Shown here: positions 18,026 through 27,846 of the stretch, in pieces
Position numbering within the stretch: the stretch's first letter is position 1
How the letters are laid out: each line of letters opens with the position of its first letter
From: an uncultured Fretibacterium sp.
GTDB lineage: Bacteria > Synergistota > Synergistia > Synergistales > Aminobacteriaceae
DNA: 51,425 nucleotides
Assembly (NCBI GenBank): GCA_937900285.1
Contig: CALCEM010000016.1
Location: 1 to 51,425 of the forward strand
Direction of reading: 5' to 3'
Program-made: the position numbers and the translations under genes
Notes under the pieces: generated by a model
The model's input: only the letters and a program-made list of their open reading frames with translations
Told to the model about the DNA's origin: nothing
Databases searched by the model: none

Positions 18026-18465
18026 ACGACGAAATTTTTATGAAATATGCATTAAACGAAGCTAAAAAAGCATTTTCACGCGGAGATGTTCCGATCGGTG
18101 CTGTTATAGTTCATGACGGGAAAATTATAAGCTCAGGCAGTGACGAAAAATTTAACGATCCTACAGCTCACGCCGAAATTTTAGCCATTAAATCCTGCGC
18201 AAAAAAATTTAATCATTGGAATTTGTCAAACTGCATTTTATACGTAACTCTTGAACCCTGTCCAATGTGCGCCGGTGCTTGCGTAAATTCGAGATTAAAA
18301 AAAGTTGTTTGGGGTGCAAAAAATTTTAAATCCGGAGCTGGCGGAACTTTATATAATATTTTGAGCGATTCAAGATTAAATCATGTCTGCGAAGTTAAAA
18401 CAGGAGTTTTAAAAACTGAATGCGCCGAAATTTTACGTGAATATTTTTTAACGAGGCGCAAATAA
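18022..18465 (+). CDS. tadA: tRNA adenosine(34) deaminase
   Basis: Zinc-dependent deaminase converting A34 to inosine in tRNA-Arg(ACG). The 147 residues include the zinc/catalytic HAE (about 51-53) and PCPMC (about 80-84) motifs, preceded by DVPIGAVIV. The tail GGTLYNILSDSRLNH is typical of TadA rather than of guanine deaminases. The start ATG overlaps the yhcH stop (ATGA), indicating coupled translation; recJ begins four bases after its stop codon. Confidence 0.95.
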   Translation: MNDEIFMKYALNEAKKAFSRGDVPIGAVIVHDGKIISSGSDEKFNDPTAHAEILAIKSCAKKFNHWNLSNCILYVTLEPCPMCAGACVNSRLKKVVWGAKNFKSGAGGTLYNILSDSRLNHVCEVKTGVLKTECAEILREYFLTRRK

Positions 18466-18469
18466 AATC

Positions 18470-20146
18470 ATGATTCAAACATGTAATTTAAACGAGCTTG
18501 AAATTTTTACGCCGTCCGAAAATACCAGAAAATTAGCGAATGATCTCGAATGTTCAGAATTAACCGCCGGAGTTTTAGAGATGTTAAAAGGTTCGTCGGA
18601 TTTAGAAGCGTTGCGCGAATGGATCAAGCCGGATTTTATAAAACAGATGAAGGGCGTAAATTTGGGCATGGCCGGAGAAGAAGCTAAAAAATTATGGGAT
18701 TCAAAAAGCTCATTCGGGAATGTTTTAGTTTACGGCGATTATGATACTGATGGAGTATGCTCGACCGTTTTAGCGATGGAAATTTTCAGGAATAAGGCCG
18801 CGCAAGTTCGTTATTTTATTCCTAGACGTGATACTCATGGTTATGGATTAAATTCCGAAATGCTGAATAAAATTGCTTCGATTGGCTGTAATACTTTGGT
18901 CGTAGTTGACTGCGGCACAAATGATTCAAGGATGCTCGAAGAATTAAAAATTTCCGGCGTGAAAAATATTTTTATATTTGATCATCATAAAGTTTCAGCG
19001 GATATTACGATTCCTGCGACCGTAAATCCATATAACGGCGGCGGCGGTGATACTCAAAAATTATGCGCAACTGCAGTATTATGGTGCTGGGCATGGAATC
19101 AAAATATTATCCCGCATGAAAGATTAAAATATGATCTCGATCTCGTAGCGCTTGCAACAATAGCAGATTGTATGCCGTTACATAATTTAAATAGATCGCT
19201 CGTCAGATATGGTTTACATTTGATGCGTTCAAATCCGAGACGGGGGCTGGGTGCTTTATTGGATTGTCTTGGAATTAATCGCACTCAACTAAACGAAGAA
19301 CATTTATCAATGAGGGTAATTCCGTGTATAAATGCTCCCGGCAGAATTTCGAGCGCAGATATTGCAGTGCGGGCATTACTCGGAGCAGGAAATAATGAAG
19401 CTGTATATTCATGCGTAAATGATTTAATGCGGACTAATCGCAAGCGACAATTATTAACGGAAAATATTGCCCGTGAAATTGATACAGGTTTTACAGCCGG
19501 AGAGATCAACGAAAAAGTTTTATTTAATCCAAATTGGCCGGTCGGAGTTTTAAGCGGAGTGGCGAGCAGAATTTGTGCGCAATATAACAGGCCCATAGCT
19601 TTAGCCGCGCAAGTTGGAAAAGGAATTATAAGGGGCACTTTACGAGTTCCTGAAGGTGGTAACGCTTTCGCCATATTAGAAAAAATTTCTGATAAGCTCG
19701 ACGCTTGGGGAGGACATAAATACGCCGCCGGGTTTTCGGTTTTGGCAGAAAATTGGGATGATGTCAGCAGCGATTTAAAAAATATGTTGAACAGCATCGA
19801 AATTTCTCACGAGGATACTAAACCGGTAATAAATATAATGCCTTCGGAAATAAGTATTTCAGATTGGAGAGCAATTACTGAGCTTGGGCCGTTCGGGAAT
19901 GATAATCCATCACCAAAATTTTTTACGCCTCTGAATTTAAATGCTACTGAAATAAATCCGTTGGGTCATGAAAATAGACACAGCTATATAAAAATTAACA
20001 GCGCTAAATTATTGGCATTTGGTACGCCCGTCCCTGATGTAATACGCGAAATAAATAAAATTAAAGGTTGGGTATATCATCCGAGGCTGGATTATTGGCA
20101 AAATAGAGAACAATTGCAATTTATTTTAGATTACGCAGTGACATAA
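18470..20146 (+). CDS. recJ: Single-stranded-DNA-specific exonuclease RecJ
   Basis: 5'-3' exonuclease for recombination and mismatch repair, DHH superfamily. Metal motifs are YGDYDTDG (about 89-96), VDCGTND (about 146-152), DHH (about 170-172) and ADCMP (about 231). The DHHA1 domain ends with GGHKYAAGFSV (about 417). The C-terminal OB-fold region begins with GPFGNDNPSPKF (about 475). 558 aa is normal. It directly precedes spoT, a pairing seen in many Gram-positive and Synergistota genomes. Confidence 0.95.
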   Translation: MIQTCNLNELEIFTPSENTRKLANDLECSELTAGVLEMLKGSSDLEALREWIKPDFIKQMKGVNLGMAGEEAKKLWDSKSSFGNVLVYGDYDTDGVCSTVLAMEIFRNKAAQVRYFIPRRDTHGYGLNSEMLNKIASIGCNTLVVVDCGTNDSRMLEELKISGVKNIFIFDHHKVSADITIPATVNPYNGGGGDTQKLCATAVLWCWAWNQNIIPHERLKYDLDLVALATIADCMPLHNLNRSLVRYGLHLMRSNPRRGLGALLDCLGINRTQLNEEHLSMRVIPCINAPGRISSADIAVRALLGAGNNEAVYSCVNDLMRTNRKRQLLTENIAREIDTGFTAGEINEKVLFNPNWPVGVLSGVASRICAQYNRPIALAAQVGKGIIRGTLRVPEGGNAFAILEKISDKLDAWGGHKYAAGFSVLAENWDDVSSDLKNMLNSIEISHEDTKPVINIMPSEISISDWRAITELGPFGNDNPSPKFFTPLNLNATEINPLGHENRHSYIKINSAKLLAFGTPVPDVIREINKIKGWVYHPRLDYWQNREQLQFILDYAVT

Positions 20147-20162
20147 AAGTAAAAGTAAAAGT
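20145..20162 (+). repeat. Three AAAAGT hexamers between recJ and spoT
   Basis: AAAAGT occurs three times in a row just after the recJ stop, followed by more A-rich sequence. It is a low-complexity spacer in an 83-base gap; no hairpin or promoter stands out. Confidence 0.7.
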
Positions 20163-20229
20163 AAAAAATAGATATAAATATAAAAATAAAATTTTAATTT
20201 TGCAATTTGTAAAAGGAGTGAAATATTAA

Positions 20230-22533
20230 ATGGCGTTGTTGTCCGGGAATGATACATTTTCTTCGATTATGAAAAGTGTGCCATCGCTTGAAGATTCTTC
20301 TGCTAATTTTATGCGCGATATGGCAAAATTACGTGATAGTTATTTCATGAAAATTCCCGACCAGTCAAAAACCGAACACGTTAGATCAGTTTGGAATGAT
20401 TTATGGACGCGCGCCATGATCGCATTGACTCCCGAACAAATGAAAAAATTAGGCGAAACGTTTTTATTTGCGGCACAAGCTCATAAAGATCAAAAACGTA
20501 AATCCGGCGAACCTTATATAATTCATGTTTTGAGTGCTGCGTTAATTTTAGCTGGTATGCGTCTGGATATGGCTACGCTCGAAGCAGCTTTATTGCATGA
20601 CACTCTCGAAGACACTGAAGTAACAGATGAAGAATTACGCGACAAATTTGGTTCTGAAGTTTTGACGCTAGTAAGAGGAGTAACGAAATTAGCAGGCGAA
20701 GAAGTAAAAAAATTTATTTCCCGCGATGATCTCACCAGCGAAAATTTACGGCGGATGTTTATAGTTATGGCTCGTGATATTCGTGTCGTGTTAATAAAAC
20801 TTGCTGACAGGTTACATAATATGCGTACTCTCGAAGTCATGCGCCCGGAAAAACAAAAACGTATCGCAAAGGAAACAATGGAAATTTACGCGCCTTTAGC
20901 TCACAGGTTGGGAATATATCAAATTAAAAGGGAGCTGGAGGATTTATCGTTTAAATATTTGGAGCCTGAATTATATGCGGAAATAGTCGACCGTGTTAAA
21001 AAGCGTTTACCGGAAGTCGAGAGCGTTATAGAACGTGCATCACAAGTTTTGGAGGAACGTTTACAAAAAGAGGCTATACCCTGCAGAATTAAAGGACGCG
21101 CTAAACACATTTACAGCATTTACGAAAAGATGCAGCGTAAAAAATTATCGTTTGAAGAATTGTATGACATTTTAGCGGTTCGTGTTTTAGTTAGTGATGT
21201 TTCGACGTGTTACGCTGTTTTGGGTGTAGTTCACTCGTTATGGATGCCAATTCCCGGACAGTTTGATGATTACATCGCCCAGCCAAAAATTAACATGTAT
21301 CAATCTTTACACACGACCGTAATTGCTTATGGTGCTCCGTTGGAAGTTCAAATAAGAACGTACGAAATGAATAATTTAGCAGAGTACGGAATTGCTGCGC
21401 ATTGGCTTTATAAATCCGGAGGAAACAGAATTAAAAATCTCGATGCTAAATTAATGTGGGTGCGTCAAGCTATAGAGGCCGGGCAGGACGGTGATTCCCA
21501 TGAATTTATGGATGTTTTGCGCAGTGATATTTTGCTGACAAATGAATTATATGTTTCAACGCCGGACGGGAAGCCTATAATTTTGCCTGAAGGTTCTACT
21601 GCTATAGATTTCGCGTACTCTGTTCATACTGAAATCGGTAATCATTGCGTCGGAGCAACTGTAAACGGTAAAATTGTCCCGTTGAATACTCAATTACACA
21701 GCGGAGATATTGTAAAAATTTTAACTTCGCCGAATGGTTCACCGTCAAAAGATTGGCTTAAAATAGTTCGTTCGAGTAAAACCCGCAGTAAAATCCGCAG
21801 TTATTTCCGTCAAGCTGAAAAAATAGATCACGATGAAAAATTAGATCGCGGCTGGAAATTAATAGAACGTGAATTACGCCGGCGAGGTTTATCAGTTACG
21901 CGAGAAGATTTTAACGACATCGATGATCAATTAGTTTCTGTTGGATCTGGCAGCGTTGGGGCCGGAATAGTGGCGCAGAAATTGGCATTGACATATTTGC
22001 AACATCATACAGCAGAAAAAATTATTCCGATTGAGATCGAGCACGAAAATATTAAGCGCAGTAATAATAATAAATCCCCGATTTTAGTCGAGGGAGAATC
22101 CGGTGTGAGTGTTACTCTTGCTAATTGCTGCTGTCCTGTTCCAGGCGATATGATCACAGGGCTTTCAACCAGCCGGCGCGGAATTACTGTGCACAGATCA
22201 AACTGTAAAAGCGTTCAAAATAAAAATTCAGATAAATTAATAAATGTTTCGTGGGCAAATCCTGACACTTCGACCGTTAGTCCGCCTCGCAAACCTGAAG
22301 TATATACGGCAAAATTAAAAGCTGAAGGAATGGATCGTGAAGATTTATTAAGCGACACGACCAAAGCTTTAGGACTCGAAGGCGCGAGCATACTCGGAAT
22401 AAAAGCGACAATGATCGGGAATAGTTTAATGCACATGAAAATTGAAATACGTGTCAGAAATTTGGAACATTTATATTCAGTTATGGCGAAATTGCACGAA
22501 ATACGCGGAATAATTGAAGTTACAAGAGTGTAA
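20230..22533 (+). CDS. Bifunctional (p)ppGpp synthetase/hydrolase, RelA/SpoT family
   Basis: Makes and degrades the stringent-response alarmone. The 767 residues contain a hydrolase HD domain (RKSGEPYIIH 90-99, HD at 123-124 followed by TLEDTE) and a synthetase domain with RIKGRAKHIYSIYEKM (about 287) and DYIAQPKINMYQSLHTTV (about 350). TGS (about 430-490), a zinc-finger-like CCCPVPGD segment (about 638) and a C-terminal ACT domain (about 690-767) complete it. The HD residues look intact, so it should be bifunctional. The N-terminus is about 45 residues longer than in many relatives. GGAGTG lies before the ATG. Confidence 0.95.
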   Translation: MALLSGNDTFSSIMKSVPSLEDSSANFMRDMAKLRDSYFMKIPDQSKTEHVRSVWNDLWTRAMIALTPEQMKKLGETFLFAAQAHKDQKRKSGEPYIIHVLSAALILAGMRLDMATLEAALLHDTLEDTEVTDEELRDKFGSEVLTLVRGVTKLAGEEVKKFISRDDLTSENLRRMFIVMARDIRVVLIKLADRLHNMRTLEVMRPEKQKRIAKETMEIYAPLAHRLGIYQIKRELEDLSFKYLEPELYAEIVDRVKKRLPEVESVIERASQVLEERLQKEAIPCRIKGRAKHIYSIYEKMQRKKLSFEELYDILAVRVLVSDVSTCYAVLGVVHSLWMPIPGQFDDYIAQPKINMYQSLHTTVIAYGAPLEVQIRTYEMNNLAEYGIAAHWLYKSGGNRIKNLDAKLMWVRQAIEAGQDGDSHEFMDVLRSDILLTNELYVSTPDGKPIILPEGSTAIDFAYSVHTEIGNHCVGATVNGKIVPLNTQLHSGDIVKILTSPNGSPSKDWLKIVRSSKTRSKIRSYFRQAEKIDHDEKLDRGWKLIERELRRRGLSVTREDFNDIDDQLVSVGSGSVGAGIVAQKLALTYLQHHTAEKIIPIEIEHENIKRSNNNKSPILVEGESGVSVTLANCCCPVPGDMITGLSTSRRGITVHRSNCKSVQNKNSDKLINVSWANPDTSTVSPPRKPEVYTAKLKAEGMDREDLLSDTTKALGLEGASILGIKATMIGNSLMHMKIEIRVRNLEHLYSVMAKLHEIRGIIEVTRV

Positions 22534-22564
22534 AAAATTTATTTAGATTTAGAGGTGAAAAAAT

Positions 22565-23020
22565 TTGCGCATAATAGTTCAGCGTGTGAAAAATGCCAGC
22601 GTAATAATAAATAATAATTTGAATGATGAACGAAAAATTTTAAAAGGGATGTGCATATTTTTAGGAGTAACTCATAATGATAACGAAAGCGATGCGGATT
22701 GGTTAGCAGAAAAAATTTCCGGCTTAAGAATTTTTAATGACGAAAACGGAAAAATAAATTTATCGCTGAAAGATATTGACGGAGAAATTTTAATCGTTTC
22801 GCAATTTTCGTTATATGCTGATTGTGTACACGGAAGAAGACCCGGATTCAGTGAAGCAGCTAAACCGGAACACGCAAAAAAATTATATGAATATTTCGTA
22901 AATAAAATAAAATTAATTGGCTTTAAAAATATTCAAACTGGTGAATTTGGTGCAGACATGGAAGTAAAAATAATAAATGACGGCCCGTTAACGTTTATAA
23001 TTGATTCGCCAAATAAATAG
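22565..23020 (+). CDS. dtd: D-aminoacyl-tRNA deacylase
   Basis: Removes D-amino acids wrongly attached to tRNA. The 151 residues have the family's SQFSLYAD motif (about 78-85) and the Gly-cis-Pro motif NDGPLTFIID near the C-terminus, where most members read NDGPVT. The TTG start at 22565 has AGAGGTG upstream. It lies in the conserved spoT-dtd-MBL order. Confidence 0.94.
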   Translation: MRIIVQRVKNASVIINNNLNDERKILKGMCIFLGVTHNDNESDADWLAEKISGLRIFNDENGKINLSLKDIDGEILIVSQFSLYADCVHGRRPGFSEAAKPEHAKKLYEYFVNKIKLIGFKNIQTGEFGADMEVKIINDGPLTFIIDSPNK

Positions 23021-23037
23021 AGGTGAAAATAAAATAA

Positions 23038-23685
23038 ATGAATTATAAAAGATTTGCACTCGGAGCATTATGGACGAATGGATATTTATTTTATGATGAG
23101 GAAAGCCGCGAGAGTTTTTTTATAGATCCAGGCGGAAACATGAAGGAAGTTATAAATTATTTGAATAATAATAATTTAAATTTGAAAGCAGTATTATTAA
23201 CGCATGGACATATTGATCATATTGCAGGAATCCCGGAAATTGAAAACCTCGTGAAAAATAATATTTATGTTGGACATGGCGATGCTTATATGTTGAGACA
23301 TCCACAAAAAGAATTACAGGAATTATTAAACGTTCATTGCGAAGGTGTAAAAGATTTTCAGGAAATTTTTGACGGACAAATTTTAAATATAGCGAATTAC
23401 GAAATAAAAATTTACGAAACTCCCGGACATACTGAAGGCGGAATATGTTATTTAATTACTGACCACCGGGATGGACGTAATAAAAATATTTTAATCAGCG
23501 GTGATACTTTATTTGCTCAAAGCGTGGGGCGTACTGATTTGCCTGGAGGAGATTATTTAAAGCTGGAAAATTCGTTAAAATTATTATCAAAATTTCCTGA
23601 TGGTTTGAGAGTTTTGCCCGGTCACGGCCCGGAAACTTCGATCGGAGCAGAACGCGAATTAAATCCATATTGGCCAAGAGGTTAA
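23038..23685 (+). CDS. MBL-fold metallo-hydrolase, glyoxalase-II-like
   Basis: Zinc hydrolase of 215 aa with the HGHIDH motif (about residues 57-63), a distal metal His in TPGHTEGG (about 130), Asp in SGDTLF (about 158) and His in LPGHGPET (about 196). Proteins of this size next to dtd and spoT are common in Firmicutes and Synergistota, with no proven substrate. Ribosome site AGAGGTG lies upstream; 12 bases separate its stop from mreB. Confidence 0.9.
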   Translation: MNYKRFALGALWTNGYLFYDEESRESFFIDPGGNMKEVINYLNNNNLNLKAVLLTHGHIDHIAGIPEIENLVKNNIYVGHGDAYMLRHPQKELQELLNVHCEGVKDFQEIFDGQILNIANYEIKIYETPGHTEGGICYLITDHRDGRNKNILISGDTLFAQSVGRTDLPGGDYLKLENSLKLLSKFPDGLRVLPGHGPETSIGAERELNPYWPRG

Positions 23686-23697
23686 ATTAAAATAAAA

Positions 23698-24753
23698 ATG
23701 TTTAAATATTTATCTGGTGTGTTAGGTTTAGATGTCGGAATTGATTTAGGTTCGGCAAATATTGTGGTTTACGTAAAAGATAAAGGGATCGTATTGAGTG
23801 AACCTTCAGCAGTTGCAGTAAGAAAATTACCGAAAGGCGAAGGGCTTGAAGTTATAGCAGTAGGAAATGACGCTAAAGCAATGTCAGGAAAAGTTCCGGC
23901 GGGTGTCGAATCTATTTGGCCTTTACGCGATGGTGTTATTGCAAATTTCGACATGACTGAAGAATTAATTAGATATGCATTGCGAAAAGTCAGCGGCTCA
24001 GGGAATTTTATGGTCCACCCTCGTGTAGTTATTTCAGTTCCTGCAGAAGTTACAGAAGTTGAACGTAAAGCAGTTGTCGATGCCACTCTCGGAGCTGGAG
24101 CAAGTGAAGCGTATGTCGTTGAAGAACCAATCAGCGCAGCTCTCGGTGTCGGTCTCCCGATCGATAAGCCAAACGGATGCATGGTTATAGATATTGGCGG
24201 AGGTACAAGCGAAGTCAGCGTAATTTCTTTAGGCGGAGTCGTTGTTACAAGTTCTTTAAGGACTGCCGGCAAAATGATGGATAATGCAATTATCGCAATG
24301 ATTAGACAAAGATACGCGCTCTTAATCGGAGATATTACAGCCGAAGAAGTTAAAAATACAATCGGTTCAGCATTGCCGTTAAATCCAGAATTAGAAATGA
24401 ATGTAAAAGGCCGGGATTTATCTGCAGGTCTGCCAAAAAGTTGCGTCGTTTCATCTGTTGAGGTTCGCGAATCAATGGAACCCGTTTTTACTGGAATCGA
24501 AGACATGATAAAAGTTGCATTTGAAAAAATTCCGCCGGAATTAGCGCGTGATGTCGTCGATCGCGGAGTAATTTTAACTGGTGGAGTAGCTTTAATGCGC
24601 GGATTTTCTGAAAGATTGTCAAGAGTAATAAATACTCCGGTAATTGTCGCAGAACGTCCAATGTTTTCGGTTGCTAACGGAGTCGGGAAAATTCTCGAAA
24701 ATTTAGGCACAATGCGTCGGGTTTTAAATTCAGTTGAACGCGGAGCAAGATAA
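23698..24753 (+). CDS. mreB: Rod shape-determining protein MreB
   Basis: Actin-like filament protein that guides side-wall peptidoglycan synthesis. The actin ATPase motifs are visible: phosphate 1 GIDLGSANIVVYV (about 14-26), phosphate 2 VIDIGGGTSEVSVISLGG (about 162-179) and the adenosine motif ILTGGVALMRGF (about 297). 351 aa is normal. It heads the mreBCD-mrdA block and is tightly followed by mreC. Confidence 0.97.
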   Translation: MFKYLSGVLGLDVGIDLGSANIVVYVKDKGIVLSEPSAVAVRKLPKGEGLEVIAVGNDAKAMSGKVPAGVESIWPLRDGVIANFDMTEELIRYALRKVSGSGNFMVHPRVVISVPAEVTEVERKAVVDATLGAGASEAYVVEEPISAALGVGLPIDKPNGCMVIDIGGGTSEVSVISLGGVVVTSSLRTAGKMMDNAIIAMIRQRYALLIGDITAEEVKNTIGSALPLNPELEMNVKGRDLSAGLPKSCVVSSVEVRESMEPVFTGIEDMIKVAFEKIPPELARDVVDRGVILTGGVALMRGFSERLSRVINTPVIVAERPMFSVANGVGKILENLGTMRRVLNSVERGAR

Positions 24754-24762
24754 AATTATTTT

Positions 24763-25530
24763 ATGAGCAGAAGCACGGTTCAAGAATTAGCGCACGGGCT
24801 TATAGCTTTAATATTAGCGTTATTTTTATTGGGAGTTAGTTCGGGTTTAGGAATTTTAAAAGGCATTGTAGATTTATGGGCGACGCTTTTATTTATTCCT
24901 GAATATCCTGCGGTTATTTTACGTGAAAGTTATTTGACGTGGCGAGATAAATCCAGCGATCTGGAAAAATTAAATTTTGAGGTCAAAAGATTACGAAATG
25001 AAAACGCTATATTACGCCGTGAATTATCTGGTTATAAAGTTGCGCCGGATATTATAAATATTATAAAAAATTCAAACGTTAGGATGGCTCGTGTAAGTTT
25101 GCGCGCTCCTATGTCATGGTGGGACGAGATAAGACTTGATCGCGGAAGTCATGACGGAATTTCAGGGGGGATGCCCGTGTTTCATAACGGGTATTTAACT
25201 GGAAGAATTACAACAGTTTCTCAAATGACTTCATGGGCTGAGTTAATTACATCGCCTTCGTTTATGATTCCTGCTGTTATCGAAGAAACTCGCGAGCTTG
25301 GCGTAATAGTTGGAGATGGATCGGGATCAGTTTTATTGAAATATATTCCGGCCGGACGCGGAACAATTCCAGGAATGAAAGTAAGTACTGCAATGATAGG
25401 CGAGCAATTAGCTCCGGGTTTACCAATCGGGACAATAGCCGGCGAATATGAAAATACTCATGACGGATATATAACTTATAGAGTGAATCCCGGTGCAAAT
25501 ATGTCGAGATTTTACACGGTAGATTTTTAA
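24763..25530 (+). CDS. mreC: Rod shape-determining protein MreC
   Basis: Bitopic periplasmic partner of PBP2. The 255 residues start with one membrane span (about 10-30), followed by a coiled coil (about 64-90, SSDLEKLNFEVKRLRNENAILRREL broken here for length) and the beta-rich MreC core (about 105-255, with WWDEIRLDRGSHDGI and SPSFMIPAVIEETRELGVI). Its stop codon directly abuts the mreD start. Confidence 0.93.
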   Translation: MSRSTVQELAHGLIALILALFLLGVSSGLGILKGIVDLWATLLFIPEYPAVILRESYLTWRDKSSDLEKLNFEVKRLRNENAILRRELSGYKVAPDIINIIKNSNVRMARVSLRAPMSWWDEIRLDRGSHDGISGGMPVFHNGYLTGRITTVSQMTSWAELITSPSFMIPAVIEETRELGVIVGDGSGSVLLKYIPAGRGTIPGMKVSTAMIGEQLAPGLPIGTIAGEYENTHDGYITYRVNPGANMSRFYTVDF

Positions 25531-26004
25531 ATGCATTTAGTATTTTTATGGCTGGTAGAAGATTTATTAACGGTATTCACTGGAGGAGCTGCACAAATTC
25601 CGGAATTATTTATATTGGGAGTAGCTTATAAAATTTTAACTGACGATGAGGAGCGGAGATTTAATTTACCAGCGATCTGGATAGCTTTTGCCGGTGGAAT
25701 ATTATGGGATTTGCGATGGGTCGGTATACCTGGATTTTTTACGCTTGGATATGTCGTGGCGATTTTGATAATAATTCAAATCTGGGAGGTGATTCCGCCT
25801 CAAGGCCGAACGTCAGGGAATGGATTTTATTATATAGTGTTTGCGTTGTTGGAAATTTCGCAATTATTGCCTCCGGTGTTACCAGTTTTAATTTTAGGCG
25901 GTGGAACTGGCTGGATATTTTTCATAAGACAGCAAATATATTCATTGCCGGCGATATTAATTTGTTTATGGCTTTATGTTCGGAAAATTCGCAGGAGCAA
26001 TTAA
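25531..26004 (+). CDS. mreD: Rod shape-determining protein MreD
   Basis: Small integral membrane protein of the elongasome, 157 aa with about five spans. The sequence is weakly conserved, as is usual for MreD; the call rests on hydrophobic profile, size, the early PELFILGVAYKIL segment and its place between mreC (no gap) and mrdA (9-base gap). Confidence 0.85.
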   Translation: MHLVFLWLVEDLLTVFTGGAAQIPELFILGVAYKILTDDEERRFNLPAIWIAFAGGILWDLRWVGIPGFFTLGYVVAILIIIQIWEVIPPQGRTSGNGFYYIVFALLEISQLLPPVLPVLILGGGTGWIFFIRQQIYSLPAILICLWLYVRKIRRSN

Positions 26005-26013
26005 AAAAATAAA

Positions 26014-27744
26014 ATGGGAATTGAAATATTAGACAGTCGATTAAAATTTTTTATCTGGTCAATAATATTTTCGTTTTTGATATTAATTTCAGGTTTATAT
26101 TTATGCCAGATACATCACGGAGATAAATATATAAATTTGGCTTATTCAAATAGATTGAGGCTCGTGAGATTTTCTGCACCAAGAGGCGAAATTTTTGACC
26201 GCAATGGCGTGCCTCTCGCAGTAAACGAGACTACATTTTGTATAATGGGTTATCCTTTGGATTTGGACAAACCTGCAAAATTAGAACGCCTGTCACGAAT
26301 TTTAAATAAACACGGCATCCCAATGACTGTAAACGATCTAGAAAAAACCGTAAAACAACAACGTATAGCACCGTATAGAGTTATGAGGATCGTCCCAAAT
26401 TTAACAATGGTTCAAATGGCAGATTTAATTTCAGATTACGAATTTCCTAAAGAATTATTCCCGATGAGCGTGTGGCGCAGAACTTATCCGGCCGGTAATA
26501 TCGTCGCGAATGTTTTGGGTTATGTCAGTGAAATTTCAGAAGACGAATTAACAACAAGGCGCGAAAACGGATATATAGGCGGAGATTCTATCGGCAAAAC
26601 AGGAATTGAAAGAGCATACGAAGAAATTTTAAGAGGCAGCCCGGGTCAAGAAGCTATAGAGGTCGATGCACGAGGACGAAAAATAAAAATTTTGGATTCC
26701 AGTCCAGCCGTAAAAGGTGAAGACGTTAAATTAACGCTCGATATGGGGGCGCAACGTTTAGCCGTAAATTTATTAAAAGATCATAAGGGCGCATTACTCG
26801 CAATGAACGTGCATACAGGCGAAGTTTTAGCGCTGGCTTCAAGTCCCGTTTATGATAATAATCCATTAACTTGGGGAGTTTCCGGGCGCGAATGGAATCA
26901 AATTATTAACGACCCTGACCGCCCAATGTTGGATCGTGCTATTGCTGGAGTATATCCGCCTGCAAGTACTTTTAAAGCTTTTATGTCAATAGCTTCACTC
27001 GAAGAAGGAACGATCACAACTTCAACAAATTTTGCATGTCATGGAGGTTTGCGGGTTGGAGCGCATTTATTTAAGTGCTGGAAACATTCCGGGCATGGTT
27101 CATTAAATGTAATTGGAGGTTTGCAACATTCATGCGATGTGTTTTTTTATCAGACCGGTTTAAAAACTGGAATTGAAAAATTAACGAAATGGGCTAAAAA
27201 ATTTAGGTTCGGCGAATTGACCGGGATAGATATTCCAGGAGAGCGTGCTGGAATTTTAGCAAGTTCAGAATGGAAATTACGCAGATTTAAATCAGCTTGG
27301 TTCAACGGCGACACCGTAAATTATTCGATCGGTCAAGGTTATGCGTTAATGACCCCGATCCAAATCGCTAGAACTTACGCGGCAATTGCTAACGGCGGAA
27401 AATTAGTGACACCTCATTTAAATAAAGCAGGGTACAAAAAACCGGAAAATATAAATTTAAATCCCGAAAAATTAGCGATCGTACAAAAAGGTCTCGATTA
27501 TGTAGTATCTCGCGGAACTGGTTCGAGAGCTGGAAGGTTCGGAGTTTCAATTTCCGGCAAAACTGGAACCGCTCAAAATTCTCACGGCCCGGATCACGCT
27601 TTATTTGCTGGTTATGCACCGTCTGAAAATCCCGAATATGTCGCTGTCGCAGTAGTTGAGGCTGGTCGTCACGGAAGCAGTGTTGCGGCACCAATGGTCG
27701 GGGAATTGTTAGCACATTTGGTAAATCATAAAGTTACGAATTAA
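26014..27744 (+). CDS. mrdA: Penicillin-binding protein 2 (elongation transpeptidase)
   Basis: Class B PBP that cross-links peptidoglycan during cell elongation with RodA. The 576 residues have one N-terminal span (about 14-32), a dimerisation domain (RLRLVRFSAPRGEIFDRNG, about 49-67) and a transpeptidase domain with the active-site STFK (Ser318-Lys321, in YPPASTFK where most have PPGST), a SCD motif (about 375) and KTGTAQ (from Lys516). It follows the mreBCD genes. A 102-base A/T-repeat spacer separates it from minC. Confidence 0.95.
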   Translation: MGIEILDSRLKFFIWSIIFSFLILISGLYLCQIHHGDKYINLAYSNRLRLVRFSAPRGEIFDRNGVPLAVNETTFCIMGYPLDLDKPAKLERLSRILNKHGIPMTVNDLEKTVKQQRIAPYRVMRIVPNLTMVQMADLISDYEFPKELFPMSVWRRTYPAGNIVANVLGYVSEISEDELTTRRENGYIGGDSIGKTGIERAYEEILRGSPGQEAIEVDARGRKIKILDSSPAVKGEDVKLTLDMGAQRLAVNLLKDHKGALLAMNVHTGEVLALASSPVYDNNPLTWGVSGREWNQIINDPDRPMLDRAIAGVYPPASTFKAFMSIASLEEGTITTSTNFACHGGLRVGAHLFKCWKHSGHGSLNVIGGLQHSCDVFFYQTGLKTGIEKLTKWAKKFRFGELTGIDIPGERAGILASSEWKLRRFKSAWFNGDTVNYSIGQGYALMTPIQIARTYAAIANGGKLVTPHLNKAGYKKPENINLNPEKLAIVQKGLDYVVSRGTGSRAGRFGVSISGKTGTAQNSHGPDHALFAGYAPSENPEYVAVAVVEAGRHGSSVAAPMVGELLAHLVNHKVTN

Positions 27745-27812
27745 AAATTAAAAATTAAAATTTAAAATTTAAAATAAAATATAAAATATAAAATCTAAAA
27801 TCTAAAATAAAT
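27743..27812 (+). repeat. A/T heptamer-period repeat tract between mrdA and minC
   Basis: Low-complexity tract with a 7-base period, made of doublets such as AAAATAT x2 and AAAATCT x2, preceded by AAATTAA- and AAAATTT-type units. It fills most of the only sizeable gap in this part of the operon. Confidence 0.75.
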
Positions 27813-27846
27813 TTAAAAATAAAATTTTCTGGGGTGAGGCGAAATA

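Noticed and set aside
23769..24710. Open 313-residue frame opposite mreB
   Set aside because: mreB is fully supported by actin motifs; the antisense frame has no recognisable domain and no ribosome site.
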